Positions 51,488 through 59,628 of a stretch of 64,000 nucleotides of DNA are shown in pieces. The stretch comes from Comamonas resistens. Lineage in GTDB: Bacteria; Pseudomonadota; Gammaproteobacteria; Burkholderiales; Burkholderiaceae_C. The stretch lies in assembly GCF_030064165.1 (NCBI RefSeq), contig NZ_CP125947.1, forward strand, positions 2,666,001 through 2,730,000, read 5' to 3'. How positions within the stretch are numbered: position 1 is the first letter of the stretch; each line of letters opens with the position of its first letter. The translations under genes and the position numbers were made by a program. The notes beneath the pieces are model-generated. The model was not told the DNA's origin. It saw only the letters and a program-made list of their open reading frames with translations, and did not search any database.

Positions 51488-53500
51488 TCAGGTGCCTTTG
51501 CGGCCGCTGCTATGCGAGCGCGAAGCGCCACGCTTGGGCGTACCGGATTCGACCGGCAGCGTGCCTTGGCAGTCGGGGTAGCGACTGCACGACCAGAATG
51601 GGCCGCTCTTGCCGGTGCGCTGGCGCGTCGGTGCGCCGCACTGCGGGCATATTGGCCCATGGGGAAGCTTGATGGACAGGGACATGCTGCCGTACTGCGC
51701 GGTCAACTGCGAAATCCAGGTGGCCTGCTTGCTGAGGAATACGTCCAGGGTGAGCTGTCCGGCCTCGATCATGTCGAGCGCCTGCTCCCACACCGCAGTG
51801 GTGCCGGGATCTGCAATCGCTGCGGGCACGGCGTCGATCAGCGTGAACGCCGCATCCGATGCGCGAATGGAGCGTCCCTTCTTCACGATGTAGCCACGGG
51901 CGATCAGCACGCTGATGATGTTGGCTCGCGTCGCCTCGGTGCCGATGCCCGTTGTGTCCTTCAGCTTCTGTTTCAGACGCGGGTCGGTCACGAAGCGCGC
52001 AACGCCCTTCATCGACTTGACCAGTTCGCCCTGGGTGTAGGGCTTGGGCGGCATCGTCTTGAGCGCCTTGATCTCGACCTCGGCCACCTGGCACGCCAGG
52101 CCCTCACGCAGCGGGGGCAGCACCTGGCTGCGCGTCGCGTCGTCGCCGTCCTCATCCGCTTTCGGTTCGGCCAGCACCAGACGCCAACCCTTGACGACCA
52201 CCTGTTTACCGGTGGCCACCAGCGTCTGCTGCCCGCAGGAAAACTCAGCCACGGTACGGTCGAACTCGTGGTGTGGGAGGAACTGCGCCAGGTAATGCGC
52301 CCGGATCAGCCGGTACACCGCCAGCTCCTTCTCGCTCAGAGCAGAGAGGTTCGCGGGTTCGAGCGTCGGAATGATGCCGTGGTGCGCCGTGATCTTGCCG
52401 TCGTTCCAGGCGCGCGAACGCTGGGAGCGGTCGAGCTGACCCATGATCGGTCGCAGCGACGGGTCGGTCTTGAACAGGCTGTCCAGGACAGTGGGCACCT
52501 CGGCGAACATGCTTTCGGGCAGGTAGCCGGAGTCCGAGCGCGGGTAGGTCGTGGCCTTGTGCGTCTCGTACAGGGCCTGGGCGATCTGCAATGTCTCCTG
52601 CACGTCCAGCCCGAGCTGCCTGGAACAGACCTCCTGAAGCGTCCCCAGGTCGAACAGCAGCGGCGGGCCTTCGCGCACGCGCTCGGTCTCGACCGACACC
52701 ACCTGGGCGCTGCCCGCAGCGCGAATCTGCTGCGCCGCCTGCTGGGCGACCGGCTGTTGCAGGCAACGACCGGCGTCGTCGGTGCAGCCGTCGGGCGCAA
52801 CCCACTGCGCGGCGAAAGCCTGACCCTCTGCGGACAGAGACACGTCGATGGCCGAGAACGGCACCGACTTGAAAGCCGCGATTTCGCGGTCGCGGTCCAC
52901 GACCAGCTTCAGGGTCGGGGTCTGGACACGTCCGACCGACAGCACGCCGTCGTAGCCCGCCTGCCGCCCGAGCACAGTGAAAAGACGGCTGAGGTTCATG
53001 CCGACGAGCCAGTCTGCCCGCGAACGTGCCAGCGCCGAGTAATACATCGGCAGCGTATCGGACGACGGTCGCAGCTTGCCGAGCGCAGTGCGGATCGACG
53101 CATCGTTGAGTGCCGATAGCCACAAGCGCTCGATGGGGCCACGGTAGCCGCACAGGTCGATGATCTCGCGGGCAATCAGCTCGCCCTCGCGGTCGGCATC
53201 GGTGGCGATGACGAGATGGGTCGCCTTCGCCAGAAGCGCCTTGACGACCTTGAATTGCGTGGCGGTCTTGGGTTTGACCTCGACCCGCCACTGCTGGGGA
53301 ATGATGGGCAACTGCTCCAGTGACCAGCGCTTGAGCGCCGCGTCATAGACCTCGGGTGCTGCCGCTTCTACGAGATGGCCGATGCACCAGGTAATCGTGA
53401 CGCCGGAGCCGTTGAGGCAGCCTTCACCGCGCTGTGTCGCGCCGAGAATCCGACCAATATCCTTGCCCTGGGAGGGCTTCTCGCACAAGAACAGCCGCAT
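51488..53500 (-). CDS. topB: DNA topoisomerase III (TopB) of the ICE
   Basis: 670-residue type IA topoisomerase that resolves single-strand links during replication and transfer. The Toprim domain opens with MRLFLCEKPSQGKDIGRIL; the acidic triad region ATDADREGELIAREI follows. The catalytic tyrosine is in TTYPRSDSGYLP near residue 318. LSVGRVQTPTLKLVVDRD and a C-terminal zinc motif CPQCGAPT...CSRYPDC are present. A 23-bp palindrome lies 205 bp upstream. Confidence 0.93.
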   Translation of the reverse strand: MRLFLCEKPSQGKDIGRILGATQRGEGCLNGSGVTITWCIGHLVEAAAPEVYDAALKRWSLEQLPIIPQQWRVEVKPKTATQFKVVKALLAKATHLVIATDADREGELIAREIIDLCGYRGPIERLWLSALNDASIRTALGKLRPSSDTLPMYYSALARSRADWLVGMNLSRLFTVLGRQAGYDGVLSVGRVQTPTLKLVVDRDREIAAFKSVPFSAIDVSLSAEGQAFAAQWVAPDGCTDDAGRCLQQPVAQQAAQQIRAAGSAQVVSVETERVREGPPLLFDLGTLQEVCSRQLGLDVQETLQIAQALYETHKATTYPRSDSGYLPESMFAEVPTVLDSLFKTDPSLRPIMGQLDRSQRSRAWNDGKITAHHGIIPTLEPANLSALSEKELAVYRLIRAHYLAQFLPHHEFDRTVAEFSCGQQTLVATGKQVVVKGWRLVLAEPKADEDGDDATRSQVLPPLREGLACQVAEVEIKALKTMPPKPYTQGELVKSMKGVARFVTDPRLKQKLKDTTGIGTEATRANIISVLIARGYIVKKGRSIRASDAAFTLIDAVPAAIADPGTTAVWEQALDMIEAGQLTLDVFLSKQATWISQLTAQYGSMSLSIKLPHGPICPQCGAPTRQRTGKSGPFWSCSRYPDCQGTLPVESGTPKRGASRSHSSGRKGT

Positions 53501-53775
53501 ATCCGTCCATCCGATTTCCGTGGTTCATTGAGTTGCTGGAATCGAGGATGCCGGGCACCGCCAGGGGCAACAGCAAACAAGTCGCAAGCGGTGGCGACCA
53601 CTTTCACGGGATGGAATGGCTGGGGCGGAGATGGCGTGCAGCTGGGGTGTGCGGGCCGGGAGCCGCGATTTTCGGGAGCGCGTGGAAGCCGGTGGACGTT
53701 GATGGAGCTATCCCCTGGGGATAGCTCGCAGGTGCATGGATAGCAGCGAAGCACCGCAACCGCCTCCATGCCGGA
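53501..53775. other. Intergenic region topB / ssb with operator-like palindrome
   Basis: 275 bp without a supported gene. It holds the palindrome at 53705-53727 and presumably the topB promoter; no clear -35/-10 pair was seen. Confidence 0.6.
53705..53727. promoter_or_regulatory. 23-bp palindrome, copy 1
   Basis: GAGCTATCCCC and GGGGATAGCTC around a central T, a perfect match of 11-bp arms. Upstream of topB. Two further copies occur at 55736 and 55868. Confidence 0.85.
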
Positions 53776-54219
53776 TCACTTCCTGCGCTTGACCTCCTTC
53801 GGCGCAGCCGGTTCCTGGGCTGCTTGGGGCTTCGGCTGCGCGTCCTGCGCGGTCTTGGGGCTGAGGGTCACGGACTCGACGCGGAACGGCAGGATGCCAA
53901 CGCTGCGCGCGTTGATCTGCCAGGTTTCGCGCGGCTGATCCTCGTTGTCCGTCCAGGGTTCGCGCTCCATGCGTCCGACGACCAGGACGCGCATGCCCTT
54001 CTGGTAGAGGTTCTTCCAGTGCGCGGCGTCGCGGTGCCAGATTTCCACCGGTGCCCAGAAGCCGCCGCGATCCTCGAAGTCACCGCCTTTGGTGGGAATG
54101 GGGTTGTCGAAATACACGTTCAACCGCAGCAAGCGCCGCGGCTCGTCGTTGCCGTTGGGGAACTCCCGGTACTCGGGCGGGGAGCCAATGTTGCCTTCGC
54201 CCCAAAAATGCGTGCTCAT
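53776..54219 (-). CDS. ssb: Single-stranded DNA-binding protein
   Basis: 147 residues from ATG 54219. An OB-fold pattern: GSPPEYREFPNGNDEPRRLL, NVYFDNPIPTKGGDFEDRGG, VEIWHRDAAHWKNLYQKGMR and VLVVGRMEREPWTDNEDQ. The lysine/proline-rich tail lacks the acidic DDDIPF-type end of chromosomal SSB. In ICEclc an ssb follows inrR in one operon, as here, and the protein covers single strands formed in excised ICE replication. Confidence 0.88.
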   Translation of the reverse strand: MSTHFWGEGNIGSPPEYREFPNGNDEPRRLLRLNVYFDNPIPTKGGDFEDRGGFWAPVEIWHRDAAHWKNLYQKGMRVLVVGRMEREPWTDNEDQPRETWQINARSVGILPFRVESVTLSPKTAQDAQPKPQAAQEPAAPKEVKRRK

Positions 54220-54292
54220 GTTGCAATCTCCATGGTGGTTGAAATACCCGTGCCACGTCGGTGCCGGGCGTGTACTGGGGTGTCCGGTGCAA

Positions 54293-54820
54293 TCACCGAT
54301 CACGCATTCCAGGTGGGATGGACTTGAGCCTGCGCAGGTAGGCGTCTTCCGCCTTGGCGGCCTTGCTGGCGCACTCCTGGGCCTGCCTGCCCAAGGTGTG
54401 CAACAGGCTGATCTGCATGTTCAGCGTGATGCGCTGAAGCTCGATCGCGTGCAGCTCGGCCAGCAAGTTGACCGGCGTGCCGGTGCTCGCCATCAATTCC
54501 TGCCACAGGGCTACGCCCATGGCTGAGCGGTCGTGCTTGCGCCAGCGCAAAAACGCCGTGCCTGCGCCAGTGGTTTGCTGGGCCAACTCCACGGGCAGCA
54601 GGTGGAAGGGATGCCCGACTGCCTGTTGCAGCACCTGCCGCTGCGTCAAGCCAATCAACTCGTCGCGCATGGCGAAGCACTGGCTGGCCCAGGCCTCAAG
54701 ATCCCCCTTACCCTTAAAAGGCTTCAAAAGGCCTTTTAGAGAGGCAGCGTGTTCCAGCTTCATGAAGGCAGCCTGTTGCAGGCCCTGGAAGTAACGGGGT
54801 TCGCGATTCGGATCGCTCAT
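54293..54820 (-). CDS. inrR: DUF3158 protein, InrR-like
   Basis: 175 residues, helical: AAFMKLEHAASLKGLLKPFK, LGVALWQELMAST-like middle, and LGRQAQECASKAAKAEDAYLRRL. The size and position just before ssb match InrR of ICEclc, which is needed for full integrase expression. Symbol given by synteny. It is coupled by an ATGA overlap with the TIGR03761 gene and 73 bp from ssb. Confidence 0.75.
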   Translation of the reverse strand: MSDPNREPRYFQGLQQAAFMKLEHAASLKGLLKPFKGKGDLEAWASQCFAMRDELIGLTQRQVLQQAVGHPFHLLPVELAQQTTGAGTAFLRWRKHDRSAMGVALWQELMASTGTPVNLLAELHAIELQRITLNMQISLLHTLGRQAQECASKAAKAEDAYLRRLKSIPPGMRDR

Positions 54821-55617
54821 GCCTGCTCGCCCTCGACCTCGCCGGCGCTGACTTCGGGTGCTGCGTCAGTGGCGGGCTCGTCGGTGGTGGCCGCGTCGTT
54901 GTGGGCAGGCGCTGCAGCAGGACTCTCAGCACGCTGTTGCAGGCCACGGCGCACGATGGGCGGCGCGAACTTCGAGCGGCGCGTGCCTTCCAACACGTCC
55001 TGCGGCAGTTCGCCGAATTTCTCCAACGCCGCCCGTGCTGCGGCGTTCTTTGATACGAAGTCGTCGCGCGTGCAGCCCGAATAGCGGTATTGCTGGGCCA
55101 GCGAGAACAGGCTGCGCAGTGCATGGGCGCCCTCGTTGAGCCAGCGCTCCAAGGTGCTGCGGTCGATGAGCGCCGTGTGGTGGGCGAGGATCAGTTTGCG
55201 GGCGATGTCGTCGTAGTCGGCCAGCAGATAGACGGCGGCAAAGCCGAGCTGCGCATTGACGAACAGCGGCAACTTGACGGGCTGCACGTTGAGGTTTTCG
55301 CCCAGGCTGAGTGCCGGCGGCACGCTCGCCAGCGCCTGATCCACCTGCTCGCGCAGCGATTGCAGCGTGGTCTTGGTCTGGTCGAGCTTGACCTCGATGC
55401 GCAGCATCCACCAATCCGAGTACGGGTCGTCCTGTTCCGAACCGCGCCGCATCTTGTTCATTTGGGCGATGTAGCCGTTCAGGCCAACGATGCCCGGTCG
55501 CCCCTCGGCGGCGGCACGGCCATGCCAGATGCGCGAAGCGTGGTGCGTGTGAAGCGTCAGCGACATCGCGCTGCGCAGGGAGCCGAGATTCAGTTGCAGA
55601 GGTTCATTGGTTGCCAT
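54817..55617 (-). CDS. ICE protein, TIGR03761 (PFL_4669) family
   Basis: 266 residues. Conserved stretches: LTLHTHHASRIWHGRAAAEG, LNGYIAQMNKMRRGSEQDDP and SDWWMLRIEVKLDQTKTTL, then LAQQYRYSGCTRDDFVSKN. First gene of the inrR-ssb operon, with two 23-bp palindromes upstream. Function unknown; always part of the ICE processing block. Confidence 0.87.
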   Translation of the reverse strand: MATNEPLQLNLGSLRSAMSLTLHTHHASRIWHGRAAAEGRPGIVGLNGYIAQMNKMRRGSEQDDPYSDWWMLRIEVKLDQTKTTLQSLREQVDQALASVPPALSLGENLNVQPVKLPLFVNAQLGFAAVYLLADYDDIARKLILAHHTALIDRSTLERWLNEGAHALRSLFSLAQQYRYSGCTRDDFVSKNAAARAALEKFGELPQDVLEGTRRSKFAPPIVRRGLQQRAESPAAAPAHNDAATTDEPATDAAPEVSAGEVEGEQA

Positions 55618-55735
55618 GGTGTCCGCTCGTTGTGTGGAAAGGAGCGGTCAGCTTCGGCAGGAAGCGGAAGGCCGTCAGTCAACAAACCGAAACCTGCCAG
55701 ACCCCGGTTCAGCGCGTGGTGGCCGCCTGCGGCGC

Positions 55736-55758
55736 GAGCTATCCCCTGGGGATAGCTC
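55736..55758. promoter_or_regulatory. 23-bp palindrome, copy 2
   Basis: GAGCTATCCCC, central T, GGGGATAGCTC; identical to copy 1. Confidence 0.85.
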
Positions 55759-55867
55759 CATGGAGCGCCAACGAACGCTGCACGTCGGGATCAGGGCGGA
55801 CAACGCCGATGCTGCTGCAGATGTTCGAGGCCAGGCTTGCGACTGCACGGCATCCGCCCCAACGGTG

Positions 55868-55890
55868 GAACTATCCCCAGGGGATAGCTC
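55868..55890. promoter_or_regulatory. 23-bp palindrome, copy 3
   Basis: GAACTATCCCC, central A, GGGGATAGCTC; one mismatch in the left arm compared with the other copies. Confidence 0.8.
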
Positions 55891-55934
55891 TATTGGCATC
55901 CATGGGCGTCCACTTCACGGCCTTGTCGGCCGGC

Positions 55935-57179
55935 TCACTTGCTGGCGAGCAGATCTCGCAGCCGCTCGATGTGCTGCCTGGCGACTTCTGGTGGCACCGG
56001 CTTACCCTGCGTTTGGGCCGGCGGTGTGGGTGGTGGCCGTTCGTTTGGCGGAGCGGGTGCCGGTGGCGGGTCTTTCTTGGCCCAGGCATTGAACTCGCCG
56101 TGGATAGCTCGCTGGATGATGCCGAATAGATACCCAGCGGGATTGCGGATGCCGTGGTTGCTACAACGCGCGGCCCATTCGTCCAGCACGTCCTGCCTCA
56201 GCGAGGCATCAACCTGCTGCAATGCCACCTTGGCACCCGCCTGCTGTTCCGCCTTCAGTTGCGCAAAGCGCTTGGGCCATTGCAGATCGTCCAGCGCGCG
56301 CGCCTGCGCAGTAGTACGTATTTCATTAATACAACTACTACGTACTGTACGGGCCTGCTTCGGATTCCGAAGAGAGACGTCTGGCGCGGGTTCCGACCCT
56401 GCTTCGGAATCCGTAGCGGGTCGTTCACGATTCCGAAGAAGGCTCGGAGCCCCTTCTTCGGAATCGTGAATGGCGTCTTCCTGTGGATAACTATCGCTGG
56501 CCGTGAGGTCCTGGTTGGCGAGACGTTCGGCCATCACCTGCAACCGTGACGGGAGGGTGCGTCCGACCAGTAATGGGTCTTCGCCGATTTCCTTGAGCGT
56601 GTGCAGGCCCACGATCTGCACGGCCTTGGCAGAATGGCCGAGTGCCTGGCTGACGAGTTGCAGGTAGTCCGGGTCGAGCTGCATGGCCTCGAACGGTGTC
56701 AGGGGTTCGTCGTGCAGCACGTACAGATTGCCGAGGATGCGGCCGGTCTTGGGGTCACGCCGTCGCCGAACCAGGCTCAGCCAGCGGGTCAGGCGCATCA
56801 GTGTCAGCGCCCGTGCCACGGTTTCATGCGAGGCCTGCCCTGCGCAGGGCATGGACGCCAGCCAGGGCCGCAACTGCTCGTAGGTGGGGAATGCGGTCAC
56901 GCCATCGTCGTTGAGCATCAGCCGGAACACTTGCCAGGCGTTTCGTTCCAGCGGCGTCAAGCGGCGGTCGAGGAACAGCTTGCGTGGCACCGTCTCGTGC
57001 CGGTTGCCACTGAACAGGAAAGCATCGCCGGAGGTAGGCGTGGGCGACTGTGCAGGTGTAGACGCAGGTGTGCTGGGGGCGGGCTTGGGCGCAAGGTCTT
57101 TCAGCGCAGCATCGAACAGCTCTGCGAGTGCGATGGGGCCTTGGCGTCGGACTCGTGGTGCGGTGTCGTCCACGGCCAT
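55935..57179 (-). CDS. STY4528 family ICE replication protein
   Basis: 414 residues. The N-terminal half looks like a winged-helix replication-initiator domain (NRHETVPRKLFLDRRLTPLE, RNAWQVFRLMLNDDG, HETVARALTLMRLTRWLSL). A low-complexity linker (about 230-290) precedes a small C-terminal domain that ends QHIERLRDLLASK. Family proteins are annotated as pathogenicity-island replication proteins. The DNA that encodes the linker carries repeats and a DnaA box, so the gene may contain its own target. Four bp after the DUF2857 gene. Confidence 0.82.
   Translation of the reverse strand: MAVDDTAPRVRRQGPIALAELFDAALKDLAPKPAPSTPASTPAQSPTPTSGDAFLFSGNRHETVPRKLFLDRRLTPLERNAWQVFRLMLNDDGVTAFPTYEQLRPWLASMPCAGQASHETVARALTLMRLTRWLSLVRRRRDPKTGRILGNLYVLHDEPLTPFEAMQLDPDYLQLVSQALGHSAKAVQIVGLHTLKEIGEDPLLVGRTLPSRLQVMAERLANQDLTASDSYPQEDAIHDSEEGAPSLLRNRERPATDSEAGSEPAPDVSLRNPKQARTVRSSCINEIRTTAQARALDDLQWPKRFAQLKAEQQAGAKVALQQVDASLRQDVLDEWAARCSNHGIRNPAGYLFGIIQRAIHGEFNAWAKKDPPPAPAPPNERPPPTPPAQTQGKPVPPEVARQHIERLRDLLASK
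56424..56470. repeat. 19-bp perfect inverted repeat, 9-bp loop
   Basis: Left arm TTCACGATTCCGAAGAAGG (56424-56442), right arm exact reverse complement (56452-56470). Within the linker-coding part of the STY4528 gene. Confidence 0.85.
56482..56490 (-). promoter_or_regulatory. Exact DnaA box
   Basis: TGTGGATAA on the plus strand, that is TTATCCACA on the minus strand, the consensus 9-mer. 12 bp from the 19-bp inverted repeat. Confidence 0.6.
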
Positions 57180-57182
57180 GAC

Positions 57183-57743
57183 TCAAGCCAATCCCTGATC
57201 GACCCAGCTCTTGATCGAGGCCCAGACCACCGACAGAGGCAGCGACATGCCTTCGGCCAAGTCCATGGCGGCATCGAGGATGGAGGTTTCGTCTTCGAGA
57301 TCGACCGTTCTGCTGTTGGTCACGGCCTTCCATTGCCGCCACAGCTCCGTGTCCTGCTCCTCGTCCAGCACGGGGTGCCGACCCTTGCGTTTGGGCAGAC
57401 CGAGGATTTCACGGCGAAGTGCCACTTCCTGATGCGTCAAACCATAGAACTTGCTGACCATCTCCGTGCTCGCGCCCAGCCTGAGCATGCGATCGACTGT
57501 GGCGATTTCCTTCTCCACGTCCTGCGCCTGCTGGAGCAGCCGCCGCAGCACTTCGCGGTTGACCGTCACTGAGCACCAGGAGACGTTGGCATTGGCCAGC
57601 ACGCTGATCAGCGCGGGATGCTTGAGGGCGTCCAGCTCTGCCTCGCCAAACCCCATCAGTTTGCAGCGGCGCAGTTGCCCATTGCGCAGGTCATAGAGGG
57701 CCTGGGCGATGACAGCCTGGTTGAGTGGGTGTGCTGTGGACAT
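57183..57743 (-). CDS. DUF2857 protein, BisC-like regulator
   Basis: 186 residues. LRNGQLRRCKLMGFGEAELDAL and VSWCSVTVNREVLRRLLQQA, followed by GASTEMVSKFYGLTHQEVALR, which resembles FlhC/SetC-type activators. In ICEclc the gene directly after the ParB-like bisD is bisC, whose product with BisD starts transfer competence. Gene order matches here. It is 15 bp from the ParB-like gene. Confidence 0.75.
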   Translation of the reverse strand: MSTAHPLNQAVIAQALYDLRNGQLRRCKLMGFGEAELDALKHPALISVLANANVSWCSVTVNREVLRRLLQQAQDVEKEIATVDRMLRLGASTEMVSKFYGLTHQEVALRREILGLPKRKGRHPVLDEEQDTELWRQWKAVTNSRTVDLEDETSILDAAMDLAEGMSLPLSVVWASIKSWVDQGLA

Positions 57744-57758
57744 GCTGGCCTCCCTCGC

Positions 57759-59387
57759 TTAGGTTCCAGAGTCCGCAGCGCCGGCTTCGAGATCGAGCAG
57801 GCGGCGGGCCAGTCGCAGCAGGCGAAACAGCTTGACCAGCGCGGTGTCGCTCAATCGTCGGGTTACGTCGCCCTGGCCGTGCAGCAGCGCCGGCAGGTCG
57901 ATGACGAGTTTCCCGTTGTCCAGACCGACGTCGGCGGGCTGCTGATCGGCCAGGCAAGCTAACAGCGCATGGACGGCACGGCCCAGCGGCGCTGGGTTTG
58001 TGGTGCGAGCGCGGCAGGCGAAGCCGATGCCGTCTGGGCGGTCATCGATGCACTCGCCCAGGTCTGCCTCGACCGCAATCTCGCGGGCAAACTGCGCGAT
58101 GTGGATGCGCAGGTGCTCGGGTGTGTCCAGGCCAGGGGTGATGTACCAGACATCCGAGATCGGATAGAGCCCGCCGGCCTGCACCGGGATGGACTGCAAG
58201 ACGTTCGCTGAGAAGGTGGGCGGCAGCGCATCGCCCAACTGGTCGGCGACCATGCGTTGGATGGACTCAAGTCGCTCCGTTGTCGGCGCCGGGGAAACAA
58301 TGTGCTCCCGAAGCAGGTCGCCATCTGCCGCCGGACTGACCGCGCCCGAATGACTGGCATCCGCGTCGCTCTCGCCCGTCGAGGGCGTTGCCGTCGGCCT
58401 CGCATCAGGTGGCGCAGTATCGGCAGGAGGGCGCGCGATGGCTTCTGGCTCTGGCAAGGCGGGCGGCGTCGAGGGCGGCGTCGGCTCGCTGACCAAGGCA
58501 CGCTGGCGGCTCTCGGATTCAGTCATGTCTAGAGCGAGCACGTCGTAATCAACACCCAGCAATTCGGTCATCTGGCCGATCAGTTCGTCCTGTACGCGTT
58601 GCGCAGAGAATTCGTCGGCCTGGGCATCGAATTGCGACAGCACTTCCTGAAAGAACTCGTCGAATTCCTGCACCAGTGAGCGGCCTTTGGCGTAATGCTC
58701 CCAGGTGCGCTCGCAGGCCTTGCGCATGACCGACAACCGCTCGACCTGGTGACGCCCCAGGCCGGCGTAGAGCACGGTCGGGATTGCGGGCAGCAGGTAG
58801 CGTACGGCGTCGGCCATCCGGCTGATGTGCGACTGCTGCACGGGGTATCCATCGGCGGCCAGGCGGCGGGCCAGCTCGGACTGGCTCAGGGGGGAGCCGC
58901 TTTCCAGTTCGTAGAACTCGCGCGCTTTCTCGACGCCCAAAGCGCGCTCGATGAAGGTGAGGCCACCGCGCAGTTCGTTTTCCGCAAGATGCCCGGTGAG
59001 CGCGACGATCTCGCCACGCTCGGGCCACGGGCGGAACAGGCATGAGACCCGAAAAAATCGTTCGTCCCTGGTCTCCGACCAGAGTTCGCGCAGGATTGCC
59101 AGTCGCGTGTTGCCGCCATTGCGGATGATGTAGTGATCGTCGCCGGGCCGCCGGGTGATGGCCGGTGCCGCGTCCAGACCACGCTCGCGGATGGATGCCT
59201 TGATTTCCTCGTACACCGGATTGCGCTTCTTGCGCGGGTCGTGGTCGTAGGGGCGCAACTGGTCCAGGGTCACGACCATGGGCGTGTCGGCGATCGGGTC
59301 GCTCAAGGACGTTGCTGACGGGCCGCTGCGCTCGAACCCGGATGCAAGCAGTTTGCCGGCCATCTGCTGGGAGGTGATCTCAGTCAT
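57759..59387 (-). CDS. ParB-family protein, BisD-like (TIGR03764)
   Basis: 542 residues from ATG 59387. The ParB N-terminal domain shows VVTLDQLRPYDHDPRKKRNP and IIRNGGNTRLAILRELWSE; an HTH follows (SQSELARRLAADGYPVQQSH, ISRMADAVRYLLP). The last 250 residues are an ICE-specific extension with a proline-rich part. In ICEclc the equivalent is BisD, which with BisC activates the alpA and transfer promoters. It overlaps the shi-like gene by 8 bases. Confidence 0.83.
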   Translation of the reverse strand: MTEITSQQMAGKLLASGFERSGPSATSLSDPIADTPMVVTLDQLRPYDHDPRKKRNPVYEEIKASIRERGLDAAPAITRRPGDDHYIIRNGGNTRLAILRELWSETRDERFFRVSCLFRPWPERGEIVALTGHLAENELRGGLTFIERALGVEKAREFYELESGSPLSQSELARRLAADGYPVQQSHISRMADAVRYLLPAIPTVLYAGLGRHQVERLSVMRKACERTWEHYAKGRSLVQEFDEFFQEVLSQFDAQADEFSAQRVQDELIGQMTELLGVDYDVLALDMTESESRQRALVSEPTPPSTPPALPEPEAIARPPADTAPPDARPTATPSTGESDADASHSGAVSPAADGDLLREHIVSPAPTTERLESIQRMVADQLGDALPPTFSANVLQSIPVQAGGLYPISDVWYITPGLDTPEHLRIHIAQFAREIAVEADLGECIDDRPDGIGFACRARTTNPAPLGRAVHALLACLADQQPADVGLDNGKLVIDLPALLHGQGDVTRRLSDTALVKLFRLLRLARRLLDLEAGAADSGT

Positions 59388-59628
59388 GGCCGCCCCCCTG
59401 CGCTTGGGACCGGGTCTCGCGCTCAGCACGACGGATCTGCGCACGGGCGTTGAGGGCTGCCCGGTGATCGCTGGCCGTCGAACTGGTGTAGATCGCGGCG
59501 CAGCCTGCCTTGGTGAACTTGAGGTGACCGCCCGCCGTGCGCTTGACGTGCCAGCCTTCATCGACGGCGAACTCGATCAGGGCGCGCAGCCGGCTGTGGC
59601 CTCGGGCCAGTTCATGTGCGTTGGCCAT
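59380..59628 (-). CDS. Shi-like small protein between parA and parB
   Basis: 82 residues from ATG 59628, with AGGAGGT just upstream. AFVDEGWHVKRTAGGHLKFT-type centre (FAVDEGWHVKRTAGGHLKFT) resembles HicA-like small RNA-binding folds. In ICEclc the small gene at this place is shi, required with parA for the slow-growth state of transfer-competent cells. It overlaps parA by 17 bases and parB by 8. Confidence 0.65.
   Translation of the reverse strand: MANAHELARGHSRLRALIEFAVDEGWHVKRTAGGHLKFTKAGCAAIYTSSTASDHRAALNARAQIRRAERETRSQAQGGGHD

Larger units (their letters stand above)
55618..55934. other. Regulatory region with two 23-bp palindromes
   Basis: 317 bp without a gene between the STY4528 stop and the TIGR03761 start. 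It holds palindromes at 55736-55758 and 55868-55890, with centres 132 bp apart. Probably the promoter region of the TIGR03761-inrR-ssb operon. Confidence 0.7.
56313..56490. other. Candidate replication origin inside the STY4528 gene
   Basis: In 180 bp: AGTACGTA / TACGTACT arms (56313-56320, 56339-56346) around an AT-rich core, several TTCGGAATC-type repeats, a 19-bp inverted repeat and an exact DnaA box. This is more origin-like structure than chance would place in a GC-rich gene. Initiator genes carrying their own origin are known (lambda O). Function is inferred. Confidence 0.5.

Noticed and set aside
51080..53119. Plus-strand open frame of 679 codons opposite topB
   Set aside because: TopB motifs on the minus strand are unmistakable and the plus frame has no recognisable domain.
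53368..55899. Repeated peptide ELSPGDSS / IPWG in several small open frames
   Set aside because: It is the translation of the 23-bp palindrome in different frames, not a protein repeat.
59380..59628. HicA toxin with a HicB partner
   Set aside because: The fold hint is weak, and the neighbours are parA and parB rather than a HicB gene; position fits shi of ICEclc.
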